A DNA stretch of 7,509 nucleotides from NCBI GenBank assembly GCA_045536025.1, contig JAZSMT010000037.1, forward strand, positions 1-7,509, read 5' to 3'. Positions 1 through 7,000 of the stretch are shown here, one piece after another; position 1 is the stretch's first letter, and every line of letters begins with the position of its first letter. The translations under genes and the position numbers were made by a program. Below the pieces are notes generated by a model, which searched no databases, was not told where the DNA came from, and saw nothing but the letters and a program-made list of their open reading frames with translations. The stretch is from HGM11412 sp045536025 (GTDB taxonomy: Bacteria; Bacillota; Clostridia; Christensenellales; Borkfalkiaceae).

Positions 1-28
1 ACAAAAAACAATATTAAATTAGTGATAT

Positions 29-228
29 TTTTAGCCTTGTGGCTAAAAGTGATATTGTTTGCGTTGCAAACAGTTAAATTTCGGCAAAGCCAAAGTTATA
101 TTAAATAAATCCACAACTCGCCGTAGGCGAATACAACTGCCGATAGGCAATATAACTCGTCGTTAGACGAATATAGCAAATCCGTAAGGATTTATTTAGT
201 TGTCGCAATTCCCTACGGGAAGAGCGAC
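29..228 (+). repeat. Compound multi-hairpin intergenic repeat, copy 1
   Basis: A non-coding block built almost wholly of short inverted repeats. Stems seen: 29-36/41-48 (TTTTAGCC), 56-62/66-72, a bulged stem 79-85/89-94, then four small hairpins at 118-130, 138-149, 157-170 and 178-193 at about 20-base spacing with GTA, GATA, GTTA and GTAA loops. Last is a two-part hairpin, 202-206/224-228 outside 209-213/217-221. TAAATAAATCC at 102-112 can also pair with 188-198, enclosing the four-hairpin array. A related copy in the same orientation lies at 7271-7507. Bases 89-118 and 188-202 are identical to 7368-7397 and 7469-7483. The plus strand is preferred because stems with T.G pairs (101.199 here, 7440.7445 in copy 2) would be A.C mismatches on the other strand. 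The block lies downstream of serS and convergent to it. No run of T follows the final hairpin on the minus strand, so it is not a classic serS terminator. Function unknown. Sequence before 29 may belong to it. Confidence 0.85.
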
Positions 229-241
229 TAGGGTGCTTTTC

Positions 242-1525
242 TTATAATTTAATTACTTCTTGTCCGCCCATAAAAGGTCTTAAAACTTCGGGAACTGTTA
301 CTGAACCGTCAGCATTTTGATACTGCTCGATAAGTGCGGGGAACACGCGTGAGGTTGCTAAGCCAGAGCCGTTAAGGGTATGAACAAAAGCGGGTTTACC
401 CGTTTCTTTATCTCTATATCTTGTGTTGTTTCTTCTTGCTTGATAATCTCTCGCGTTAGATACCGACGACACCTCTTTGAATATTCCCATAGAGGGTATC
501 CAAACCTCAACGTCGTACGTTCTTGCCATAGATGCCGAGCAGTCGCCTGCCGCAAGCTTAGAAAGCCTAAAGTGAAGCCCAAGCTTGTCCATTAAAGAGC
601 AAGCCTTGTTAACGAGTTCGTCAAACGCCTTGTCGCTATCTTCGGGGGTGGTGTATTGCACCATTTCAACCTTGTTAAACTGGTGGCCTCTTATCATACC
701 GCGTTCTTCGCTACGTGCCGAGCCTGCCTCTTTTCTATAACAGGGGGTGTAAGCAAAAAGCTTTAAGGGAAGTTTAGAAGTGTCTATAATCTCGCTTGCG
801 TAAAGGTTAACTAGCGCCGTTTCAGCGGTGGGAAGCATAAATCTATTCTTCTTCCTATCCTCGTCAACGTCAAGCCAGTAAACCTCGTCTGAAAATTTGG
901 GGAATTGACCTGCGCCGAAGCCACAGTTATAAGAAAGCTGATGAGGGGGAAGAATAAATTCATATCCGTCGTTTAAATGCTCGGAAATAAAGAAATTAAG
1001 AAGTGCCCACTCAAGCCTTGCACCGTCGCCACGGTAAGCCCAAAAGCCGTTACCTGCAAGTTTTACACCGCGCTCGTAATCAATAAGCCCGTTTTTAACG
1101 CAGAGGTCAACGTGGTTTTGAACGGGGAAGTCAAACTCGGGCATCTTGCCGTAAACTTTAACGACCTCGTTAGCCTCTTTTTCGCCTGCTTTAAGGTCAG
1201 CGTCCGGCATATTAGGAAGACAAGCTACAAAATCAAAAATCTTTTCTGAAAGGGCGTTAATCTTAGCGTCACCCTCCGTTATTTTATCGCCGATAGCGCG
1301 CATTTCTTGGAAGATATTTTCTACGGGAAGACCTTGTTTTTTAAGCTTGGGAATTTCCGCCGAAACTCTATTTCTTTCAGCTTTTAACTGCTCAATTTCA
1401 CGAAGAAGAGAACGCTTTTCAGCATCCCACGAGATAAGCTCTTGAAAGTCTACGTCATAGCCTTTTTTTGAAAGAGATTGTTTAACGTAATCGGGTTTTT
1501 CGATAATAAGTTTAATGTCTATCAT
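242..1525 (-). CDS. serS: Seryl-tRNA synthetase (serine--tRNA ligase)
   Basis: Class II aminoacyl-tRNA synthetase that activates serine with ATP and attaches it to tRNA-Ser in the cytoplasm; 427 residues, the normal bacterial length. The N-terminal part (about 30-100) is charged and heptad-like, as expected for the coiled-coil arm that grips the tRNA-Ser variable arm. The catalytic core has the GDGARLE segment (166-172), the TAE serine-binding signature (233-235), motif 2 (R264, E266, loop to FNKVE at 283-287) and motif 3 (NGSGLATSR, 385-393), ending with the usual VPEVLRPFMGG segment. The start is supported by AGGAG (1532-1536, minus strand) six bases before ATG. It is transcribed away from the cysE-cysS operon and has its own promoter. 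Several motif neighbourhoods differ from the commonest bacterial form: SVSN where CSN is usual, GLATSR where GLAVGR is usual, and GDCSASMA where GDLGFAA is usual. It may belong to a divergent SerRS clade. Family assignment is secure; any special property is inference. Confidence 0.97.
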   Translation of the reverse strand: MIDIKLIIEKPDYVKQSLSKKGYDVDFQELISWDAEKRSLLREIEQLKAERNRVSAEIPKLKKQGLPVENIFQEMRAIGDKITEGDAKINALSEKIFDFVACLPNMPDADLKAGEKEANEVVKVYGKMPEFDFPVQNHVDLCVKNGLIDYERGVKLAGNGFWAYRGDGARLEWALLNFFISEHLNDGYEFILPPHQLSYNCGFGAGQFPKFSDEVYWLDVDEDRKKNRFMLPTAETALVNLYASEIIDTSKLPLKLFAYTPCYRKEAGSARSEERGMIRGHQFNKVEMVQYTTPEDSDKAFDELVNKACSLMDKLGLHFRLSKLAAGDCSASMARTYDVEVWIPSMGIFKEVSSVSNARDYQARRNNTRYRDKETGKPAFVHTLNGSGLATSRVFPALIEQYQNADGSVTVPEVLRPFMGGQEVIKL

Positions 1526-1545
1526 AATTTTCTCCTATTTCATTA

Positions 1546-1574
1546 AGTATATCTCATAAAAAAACTTTTTGCAA
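1546..1574 (-). promoter_or_regulatory. Predicted sigma-A promoter for serS
   Basis: On the minus strand, TTGCAA (1569-1574) and TATACT (1546-1551) are separated by 17 bases. Transcription would start near 1539, giving a leader of only about 14 bases that contains the AGGAG site and little else. No T-box or other leader structure fits in that space, so serS does not appear to be controlled by tRNA-Ser charging in the way the divergent cys operon is controlled by tRNA-Cys. This is prediction from sequence only. Confidence 0.6.
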
Positions 1575-1613
1575 GCGGTTGACGACAGGATAAATAAATT
1601 TGCGATATTTTAA

Positions 1614-1642
1614 TTGCATTTTAGTAACCTTTGTGATACAAT
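1614..1642 (+). promoter_or_regulatory. Predicted sigma-A promoter for the T-box cysE-cysS operon
   Basis: TTGCAT (1614-1619) and TACAAT (1637-1642) are separated by 17 bases. TG at 1634-1635 gives an extended -10 element. The expected start is near 1649-1650, about 25 bases before the AGTA motif of T-box stem I, the right place for a T-box transcript to begin. It lies roughly 40 bases from the serS promoter, on the opposite strand. Confidence 0.7.
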
Positions 1643-1649
1643 ATCCATA

Positions 1650-1880
1650 TAATTATATAAACCGTTGTAAAAAAGAGTAGCTATATTTTCGTCCAAAGAG
1701 AGTGGGGGCAGGTGAAAGCCCACGTCGAAGTTTTAGCGAAAGTGCATTTTACTGTTAAGGGGGACTAACTATCCACGGGTAGCGCCGTTATCTGCAAAAC
1801 AAGTGCGTTTTTTAAAAACGTAAATTAAGGTGGAACCACGTATACAATCACGTCCTTAAGCATCTGCTTAAGGTTTTTTT
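1650..1880 (+). promoter_or_regulatory. T-box riboswitch leader specific for tRNA-Cys
   Basis: A transcribed leader that senses uncharged tRNA and controls transcription termination ahead of cysE. In order it shows the AGTA loop-E element (1676-1679), AGAGAG (1697-1702), an apical stem GTGGG/CCCAC (1702-1706/1719-1723) enclosing a GGTG loop motif (1711-1714), the specifier region with TGC at 1743-1745 followed by A, the CCGTTATC string typical of the linker region (near 1784-1791), a stem III hairpin (1806-1820), and the T-box AAGGTGGAACCACG (1827-1840). TTAAGG (1825-1830) can pair with CCTTAA (1854-1859) to form the antiterminator. Two features point to cysteine: the UGC specifier, and the A in TGGA, which would pair with the U73 discriminator of tRNA-Cys. 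Both downstream genes are cysteine genes. Low tRNA-Cys charging should allow readthrough. The 5' limit depends on the predicted promoter. Confidence 0.95.
1854..1880 (+). terminator. T-box regulated intrinsic terminator
   Basis: CCTTAAGCA (1854-1862) pairs with TGCTTAAGG (1865-1873), followed by seven T (1874-1880). Its 5' arm overlaps the 3' arm of the antiterminator, so the two structures exclude each other. The cysE ribosome binding site AAAGG (1887-1891) lies just after it. Confidence 0.93.
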
Positions 1881-1897
1881 ATTTTTAAAGGTAAATT

Positions 1898-2518
1898 ATG
1901 AACAAAAAGTTAAAAATGGATATTGACGCCGCAATGAAAAACGACCCCGCGGCAAGAACGCGCTTTGAGGTTAGGCTTACCTATTCGGGCATAAAAGCGC
2001 TTATAGCGTACAGGCGCGCAAACTGGTTTTATCATCACGGCTTTAAACTGCTTGCGAGAATAATTTCTCAAAATGCAAAAAAAAGAACGGGTATTGAAAT
2101 TCACCCTGCGGCAACGATAGAGCCGGGCGTGTTTATCGACCACGGCGCGGGCGTCGTTATAGGCGAAACGGCGGTGGTTGAAACGGGCGTTGTAATATAC
2201 CAAGGCGTAACGCTCGGCGGTACGGGTAAAGATAAAGGAAAAAAACGCCACCCAACCATAAAAAAAGGTTGCGTAATAAGCGCGGGCGCAAAGGTGCTTG
2301 GCGGAATTACCGTTAACGAGTATTGCACCATAGGTGCAAGTAGCGTTGTGTTACAAGACGTTCCCGCATATTCAACGGTAGTGGGTATCCCCGGTAGAGT
2401 AATCAAGCAAAACGGCAAGAAAATCCCCGACCTTCAGCAAGACAAGCGCGACCCTGTACTTGACGAGATTAACGCACTTAAAAAGCGTATAGAAGAATTA
2501 GAATTAAAGGTGAAATAA
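1898..2518 (+). CDS. cysE: Serine O-acetyltransferase
   Basis: Transfers an acetyl group from acetyl-CoA to serine, giving O-acetylserine, the precursor that cysteine synthase converts to cysteine in the cytoplasm. The 206-residue protein has a short helical N-terminal part (1-60) and a left-handed beta-helix of hexapeptide repeats (about 65-165). The signature GVVIGETA is at 85-92 and LGGTG at 106-110. His82 in the DHG segment corresponds to the catalytic histidine of the family. The position equivalent to the partner aspartate of E. coli CysE is Glu67 (GIEIHP), as is common in Gram-positive enzymes. The charged C-terminal tail (184-206) looks like a short coiled coil and ends in Lys, not in the Ile that E. 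coli CysE uses to bind cysteine synthase. The start is fixed by AAAGG six bases upstream, directly after the T-box terminator. Its stop overlaps the cysS start by one base, so the two are probably translationally coupled. Confidence 0.96.
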   Translation: MNKKLKMDIDAAMKNDPAARTRFEVRLTYSGIKALIAYRRANWFYHHGFKLLARIISQNAKKRTGIEIHPAATIEPGVFIDHGAGVVIGETAVVETGVVIYQGVTLGGTGKDKGKKRHPTIKKGCVISAGAKVLGGITVNEYCTIGASSVVLQDVPAYSTVVGIPGRVIKQNGKKIPDLQQDKRDPVLDEINALKKRIEELELKVK

Positions 2519-3900
2519 TGAAACTTTACAACACTATATCTAGAAAAAAAGAAGAATTTAAAACTCTTGATAACACAAACACCGTTAGAATGTATTCTTG
2601 CGGACCTACCGTATATAATTACGCACACATAGGTAATTTGAGGACGTACGTTTTTATGGACCTTCTTCGTCGCGTTTTAAAATACCAAGGCTTTGTCGTA
2701 AAGGGGGTTATGAATATAACCGACGTTGGGCATTTGACTGACGACGGGGACGACGGCGAGGATAAAATGGCAAAAACTGCTCGCGAGCAGAAGAAAGACC
2801 CTTACGAGATTGCTAAGTATTACACCGGAGTGTTTATGAAAGATTTTGGTAGGCTTAATATCGGCGTTCCTGAAATCGTATGCAAAGCAACCGATTATAT
2901 AAACGAAATGATAACCTACGTTGAGGGGCTTATTGAAAACGGTTACGGCTACGAGACGGACGACGGTATTTATTACGATATTTCAAAATTTAAAGATTAC
3001 GGTCAATTATCTGGCAACACGCTTGAAGATTTAAAGGCAGGTGCAAGAATAGAGGTTAACGACGGTAAGCGTAACCCCTACGACTTTGCTATCTGGAAAA
3101 AAGCGCCTAAGGAACACATTATGCAATGGCCTAGCCCTTGGGGGCAGGGTTACCCGGGTTGGCATATTGAGTGCTCGACTATGTCTAGAATACATCTTGG
3201 CGACCAGTTTGATATCCACACGGGTGGCGTTGACCATATTCCCATTCACCACGAAAACGAAATAGCTCAAAGCGAGGGCTTAACGGGCAAAAACCCTGCA
3301 AAATTCTGGATACACGGCGACTTTATGCTCGTTGACGGCGGAAAGATGAGTAAATCTCTCGGCAACACCTACACGATAGACCAACTTATTGAAAAAGGCT
3401 ATTCGCCTATGGTATTTAGGTTTTTCTGCTTGAACGCTCACTACCGCAAAAAGCTCAACTTTACCTTTGACACGATGGACGCTGCAAAAATTTCTTACGA
3501 AAGACTTCGTGCTTCCCTTTTAAAACATAAAAACTCTACCGTTAAAACGGACGATGCGGTTATTTCAAGCTATAAAAAGCAGTTTGAAGAGGCGGTGTTT
3601 GACGATTTGAACGTTCCTCAAGCGCTTGGCGTATTATTTACTATGCTTAAAGAGCCTAGCTCAATCGATATTTATAACCTCGCGCTCGATTTTGATAGGG
3701 TTTTCGGTTTAGATTTTGACAAAATTAAGGAAGAAAAGGGTGGCGATATTCCAGCAGAAATCGTTGAAATGGCTGAAAAAATGCAAAGCGCAAGGCTAGA
3801 AAAGAACTGGCCCGTTGCCGACGCGTTAAGAGCTGAAATAGCAAACCTTGGCTATATAGTAAAAAACACCAAAGAAGGCTACGAAATAGTTAAAAAGTAA
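2518..3900 (+). CDS. cysS: Cysteinyl-tRNA synthetase (cysteine--tRNA ligase)
   Basis: Class I aminoacyl-tRNA synthetase that activates cysteine and loads it onto tRNA-Cys in the cytoplasm; 460 residues, essentially the same length as E. coli CysRS. The Rossmann core carries HIGN at 37-40 and KMSKS at 276-280. The family's zinc and cysteine-recognition site is complete: Cys28 (SCGPTVY), Cys219 (WHIECS), His244 and Glu248, with the same spacing as E. coli C209/H234/E238. Residues after about 310 form the helical bundle and anticodon-binding part. ATG shares its A with the TAA stop of cysE, and AAAGGTG inside the end of cysE (2506-2512) supplies the ribosome binding site. The gene is co-transcribed with cysE under the tRNA-Cys T-box, so the enzyme is made when its own tRNA is poorly charged. 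No terminator hairpin follows its stop, so some readthrough into the lipoprotein gene is possible. Confidence 0.98.
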   Translation: MKLYNTISRKKEEFKTLDNTNTVRMYSCGPTVYNYAHIGNLRTYVFMDLLRRVLKYQGFVVKGVMNITDVGHLTDDGDDGEDKMAKTAREQKKDPYEIAKYYTGVFMKDFGRLNIGVPEIVCKATDYINEMITYVEGLIENGYGYETDDGIYYDISKFKDYGQLSGNTLEDLKAGARIEVNDGKRNPYDFAIWKKAPKEHIMQWPSPWGQGYPGWHIECSTMSRIHLGDQFDIHTGGVDHIPIHHENEIAQSEGLTGKNPAKFWIHGDFMLVDGGKMSKSLGNTYTIDQLIEKGYSPMVFRFFCLNAHYRKKLNFTFDTMDAAKISYERLRASLLKHKNSTVKTDDAVISSYKKQFEEAVFDDLNVPQALGVLFTMLKEPSSIDIYNLALDFDRVFGLDFDKIKEEKGGDIPAEIVEMAEKMQSARLEKNWPVADALRAEIANLGYIVKNTKEGYEIVKK

Positions 3901-3941
3901 AATTTATAATTTTAAATAATTCTTTCACGCAATTTTCACTA

Positions 3942-3971
3942 TTGACATATAACTATCACGAGTGATATAAT
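3942..3971 (+). promoter_or_regulatory. Strong predicted promoter of the lipoprotein gene
   Basis: A perfect TTGACA (3942-3947) and a perfect TATAAT (3966-3971) are separated by 18 bases. TG at 3963-3964 makes an extended -10. Transcription should begin near 3978, giving a leader of about 37 bases. The leader carries AGGAGG (4004-4009) five bases before the ATG. Both promoter boxes match consensus, which suggests high expression unless a repressor is present. Confidence 0.85.
3954..3967. promoter_or_regulatory. Candidate operator: palindrome in the promoter spacer and -10
   Basis: TATCAC-GA-GTGATA is a perfect inverted repeat of 6 bases per arm with a 2-base centre. It lies between the -35 and -10 boxes, and its right arm overlaps the first two bases of TATAAT. 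A protein bound here would block RNA polymerase. No regulator gene is in the window, so the binding protein cannot be named. Chance occurrence in AT-rich DNA is possible. Confidence 0.5.
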
Positions 3972-3978
3972 AGAGCTA

Positions 3979-3991
3979 TTAAACGGTTTAA
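3979..3991. promoter_or_regulatory. Second inverted repeat at the predicted start site
   Basis: TTAAAC-G-GTTTAA is a perfect 6-base inverted repeat with a single central base, beginning about one base after the predicted transcription start. The one-base centre is too tight for an RNA hairpin, so if it is functional it is more likely a DNA-binding site. The evidence is the symmetry and position only. Confidence 0.35.
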
Positions 3992-4014
3992 CCGCAAGTA
4001 TAAAGGAGGATTTT

Positions 4015-7000
4015 ATGAACACTTTGAAGAAATTGCTAGTTACCTGTTGTTTGTGTTCGGCAATGCTGTTTACGGCTACTGCCTGCAAAGAAACGGATAA
4101 CTACGCCGTTTTCACCTCACCCACCGTTGAGCAACAAAATTACGAAACGTATTCTTGGAACGCTATTGACGGTGCTACCGGCTACGTCATTGAAATTGAC
4201 GGTGTAGAAAAGGGCATAGGCAATCCCGTTATGGATTCTATGCTATCTGGTAAATATTGCCAATATTATTTAGACACCGAAGCTCTTGGCTTAGGCGTAC
4301 ATAAAATAAGATTTGCAGCGTATAAGTTCAACGAGGACGACGGCACTACCAAATCTGAATGGTCTAAAGAGTTTTACGTTGTAAACGAACTCCCCTCGGC
4401 TATTGATTATATCGATATAAGCGATGGTGAAGTTTATTTCCAAGACTTAGAAACTAATTCGGTAAAGCTCGTATTTAACGACGATATCGTTGCGACCTAC
4501 ACTACGCCTGATAAGCTTCCTCTAAGCTATTCGACCGTATCGCTTGACGAGTTTGAGTTCTCTGCAGAACTTCAAGAAGGCGTTAACTACAACGTAAAGG
4601 CTTACGCTGTAAACGTTTTCGGAACAAGTGAAGATTACTACACAACCAACTACCTCAAGATGGAAGAAGTAGACGAGCTCGTTTGCTATGCGATGGAAGA
4701 GGGCGACGATATTAAATTTGCGTTCAACGGAAAATTAAACAATCCGTTCGTATCGTTAAAGGTAAACGATAAAGAATACAAAGTAGCGCTTGACTCCGAT
4801 TACGATGCAATTTATTTATACGAAATTATTTCAGCTCTTGCATTTGAAGAGGCTATAGAAATTTACGAAACGATGATAAAAGAAGATTACTCCGTTTCGT
4901 TAAAGTTATTAAGCGCTGACGGTATTACTACGGCAAGCGAATACTCTAATAAAGTTGAGAGTAAAGCAAAAGGCGAAGAAATGGTTGCTAATTTAGCATC
5001 CTCCGGTTCGGTACAAACTAGCAGTTCAATGTTTCAGGTTTACTCGCCCGCCTACATTGAAGATTACAAGTCTTTCGTAACTATTAGCGTTACCGTTACT
5101 TACGAAGACGATATCGTTGAAGAAATTCCTTTATTTGCCTCTCAAGAAAACGTAGGCGTTTACGACGTTTCTAAAGCGTTTAAATTTGGCGTTAACACCA
5201 TAAAGGTTACTCAAAAGGTTAACCTTGGTGGATACGAGGTTTCTGAAGAGTTATTTAATGCTCCTATAAGCATCAATCCCCAAGTATCTTCCGTTAGCCT
5301 TAGCGGAAATAGCGTTTCTTGGTATTCAAACGGCACGAACGACGGATACAAAGTAAAAATTATAAATAGTAGTGGAAGCGTTGTCGAAACGTTTGAAACT
5401 ACGTCTACCTCTTGGAACGTTGACGAATATGAAACTAGTGGTACCTTTAACGTAAAAGTAGTTCCCGTTCTTAACGGCGAAGAAGGCGTTGAAAGCCCTG
5501 CACTTAGCATAACTAAGGTTAGCGCTCCTTCCACCTCGCTTATCTCTGAAACTTTAAGCCAAATTGAAATTTGCGGTGTAGACGGTTGGGAGATTGAAGC
5601 AGAAGTTTACGACGTCGTAAACAACTATACGATAAGTAGCAATACGTTATTCTCGTCAGACGATACGTTAAGCGTAAATAAGTCGACGCTTTATAACCGT
5701 AACGCATTTGAAATCAGACTTAAAAATAAAGGTAACGGCATCAACACCGTTGACAGCAAAGAAACGGTTGCTAAATTCGTTGTTTCTAATTGCTTGACCT
5801 TCGACGTTAAAGACGGCGAATATATCAAGGTTTCGGGTGTAAGCGAAGACGAATTATGCATTAATATGGATAACTCTTATCGTCAATACGCAACCGACGG
5901 TTGGCTTGACGTTAAAGATTACGCTGAATATAACGCCGAGTATAGTTTAGCGTTTGGCACCAAACTTGGCTATATCAGCACGAGCAGTGAAAACGTAATA
6001 ATTAAGCCCTTAACTATTAGCTTAAGTAGTTACGGTACGTCTTTCATCGCAAGCGCACCCTCTTCGATTGAATTCGATTCCTATTACGAGGAATTCAGCT
6101 GGTCGGGCAACTCCTACAGCAAATACGCTTACGAAGTAACTAAAGACGGCGCTACTACGCCTACGCTTTCGGGTACGGCAACCGGCCCCGAGCTTTCGGT
6201 ATCCAGCCTTACAAGTGGTTTCTATACTGTAAAAATTAAACTTCTCGGTAACGGTCAAATGCTTAACAGCTTCTGGACAGAGTTCACTTATGAAGTGCTT
6301 GGCGATTGGGTAGTTTCTACCGAAACCGACACCTATAACGATAAGACTAGATTAGTTGTAAAGAACGCGTCTTCGTACGTAACTCCTGTTTTGTATGAAA
6401 GTAGCTATTCATCTTACACCTACTCTAGATACTATGGTTCAAGCGCCAACGAATATTATTTCTTACTTGACTCTGACACGGCAACCTACAATCCGTATCT
6501 TTCATATTCGTACGACACCTACTTCGGTGCAGATTACCACAGCGAATTGAGCGCAAAGACCATTTATCTTACCAGCTATCAAATCTATTGTTACGACTCC
6601 AACAGTGGTTACGGCTATAAATCATTCTATAAATATAGCTCGAACAGTCCTGTTGAATTCTTACGCCCCGTATTAGAGTCCACCTACTACGGATATTACG
6701 TGTTAGGTACCAAGCCTACAACGAATAATTCGTACACTACGGGATATGATTACGATTATAGATACAACTACGTTATTGACACTGGCTATTCGCTTGATAC
6801 CTATATTAGCTATTTCGGTATTGAAGCGTACTTAGTAACGTTCAACTATTCAAATGCAAGTGGCTTTGAAGGCTTTGCAACTAATTTATACTATACTGAC
6901 GTTGGTAGCGAAAAGGTTGAAATCGACTACGCGTACGTAAGTGCAGGAACTACGCTTAAGAGTTACCTCAACACCTACGCTCCGTTAGAAAGCGGTTATG

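Noticed and set aside
83..91. tRNA or other classical RNA gene in the hairpin blocks
   Set aside because: No cloverleaf, anticodon arm, T-arm consensus or CCA-ready acceptor is seen; the hairpins are too short and regular.
118..193. Possible CRISPR-like array in the repeat
   Set aside because: The units are only about 20 bases apart, their stems are not identical, and there are no unique spacers or cas genes; the pattern is a run of hairpins.
202..240. Terminal hairpin of copy 1 as the serS terminator
   Set aside because: On the serS (minus) strand the hairpin is followed by AACTAAATAAA, not a T run. On the plus strand the T run starts eight bases after the stem. It might slow polymerase but is not a standard intrinsic terminator.
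358..1249. Open frames inside serS, on both strands (358-582, 380-595, 977-1249)
   Set aside because: They overlap a full-length conserved synthetase, have arginine- or cysteine-rich shadow-like composition, and match no family I recognise.
1579..1610. TTGACG at 1579-1584 as the -35 of the cys operon
   Set aside because: No good -10 lies 16-18 bases downstream, while TTGCAT/TACAAT at 1614-1642 has exact spacing and an extended -10.
2096..2098. Glu67 in CysE as a damaged catalytic residue
   Set aside because: The GIEIHP form with Glu is common in Gram-positive serine acetyltransferases and the His82 site is intact, so this is family variation and not inactivation.
1910..2628. Minus-strand open frames over cysE and the start of cysS
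   Set aside because: They are antisense shadows of a strongly conserved gene, with no convincing ribosome binding site or family resemblance.
3031..6258. Minus-strand open frames in cysS and the lipoprotein gene (3031-3270, 5211-5534, 6022-6258)
   Set aside because: Short antisense frames within clearly coding DNA, with no supporting signals.
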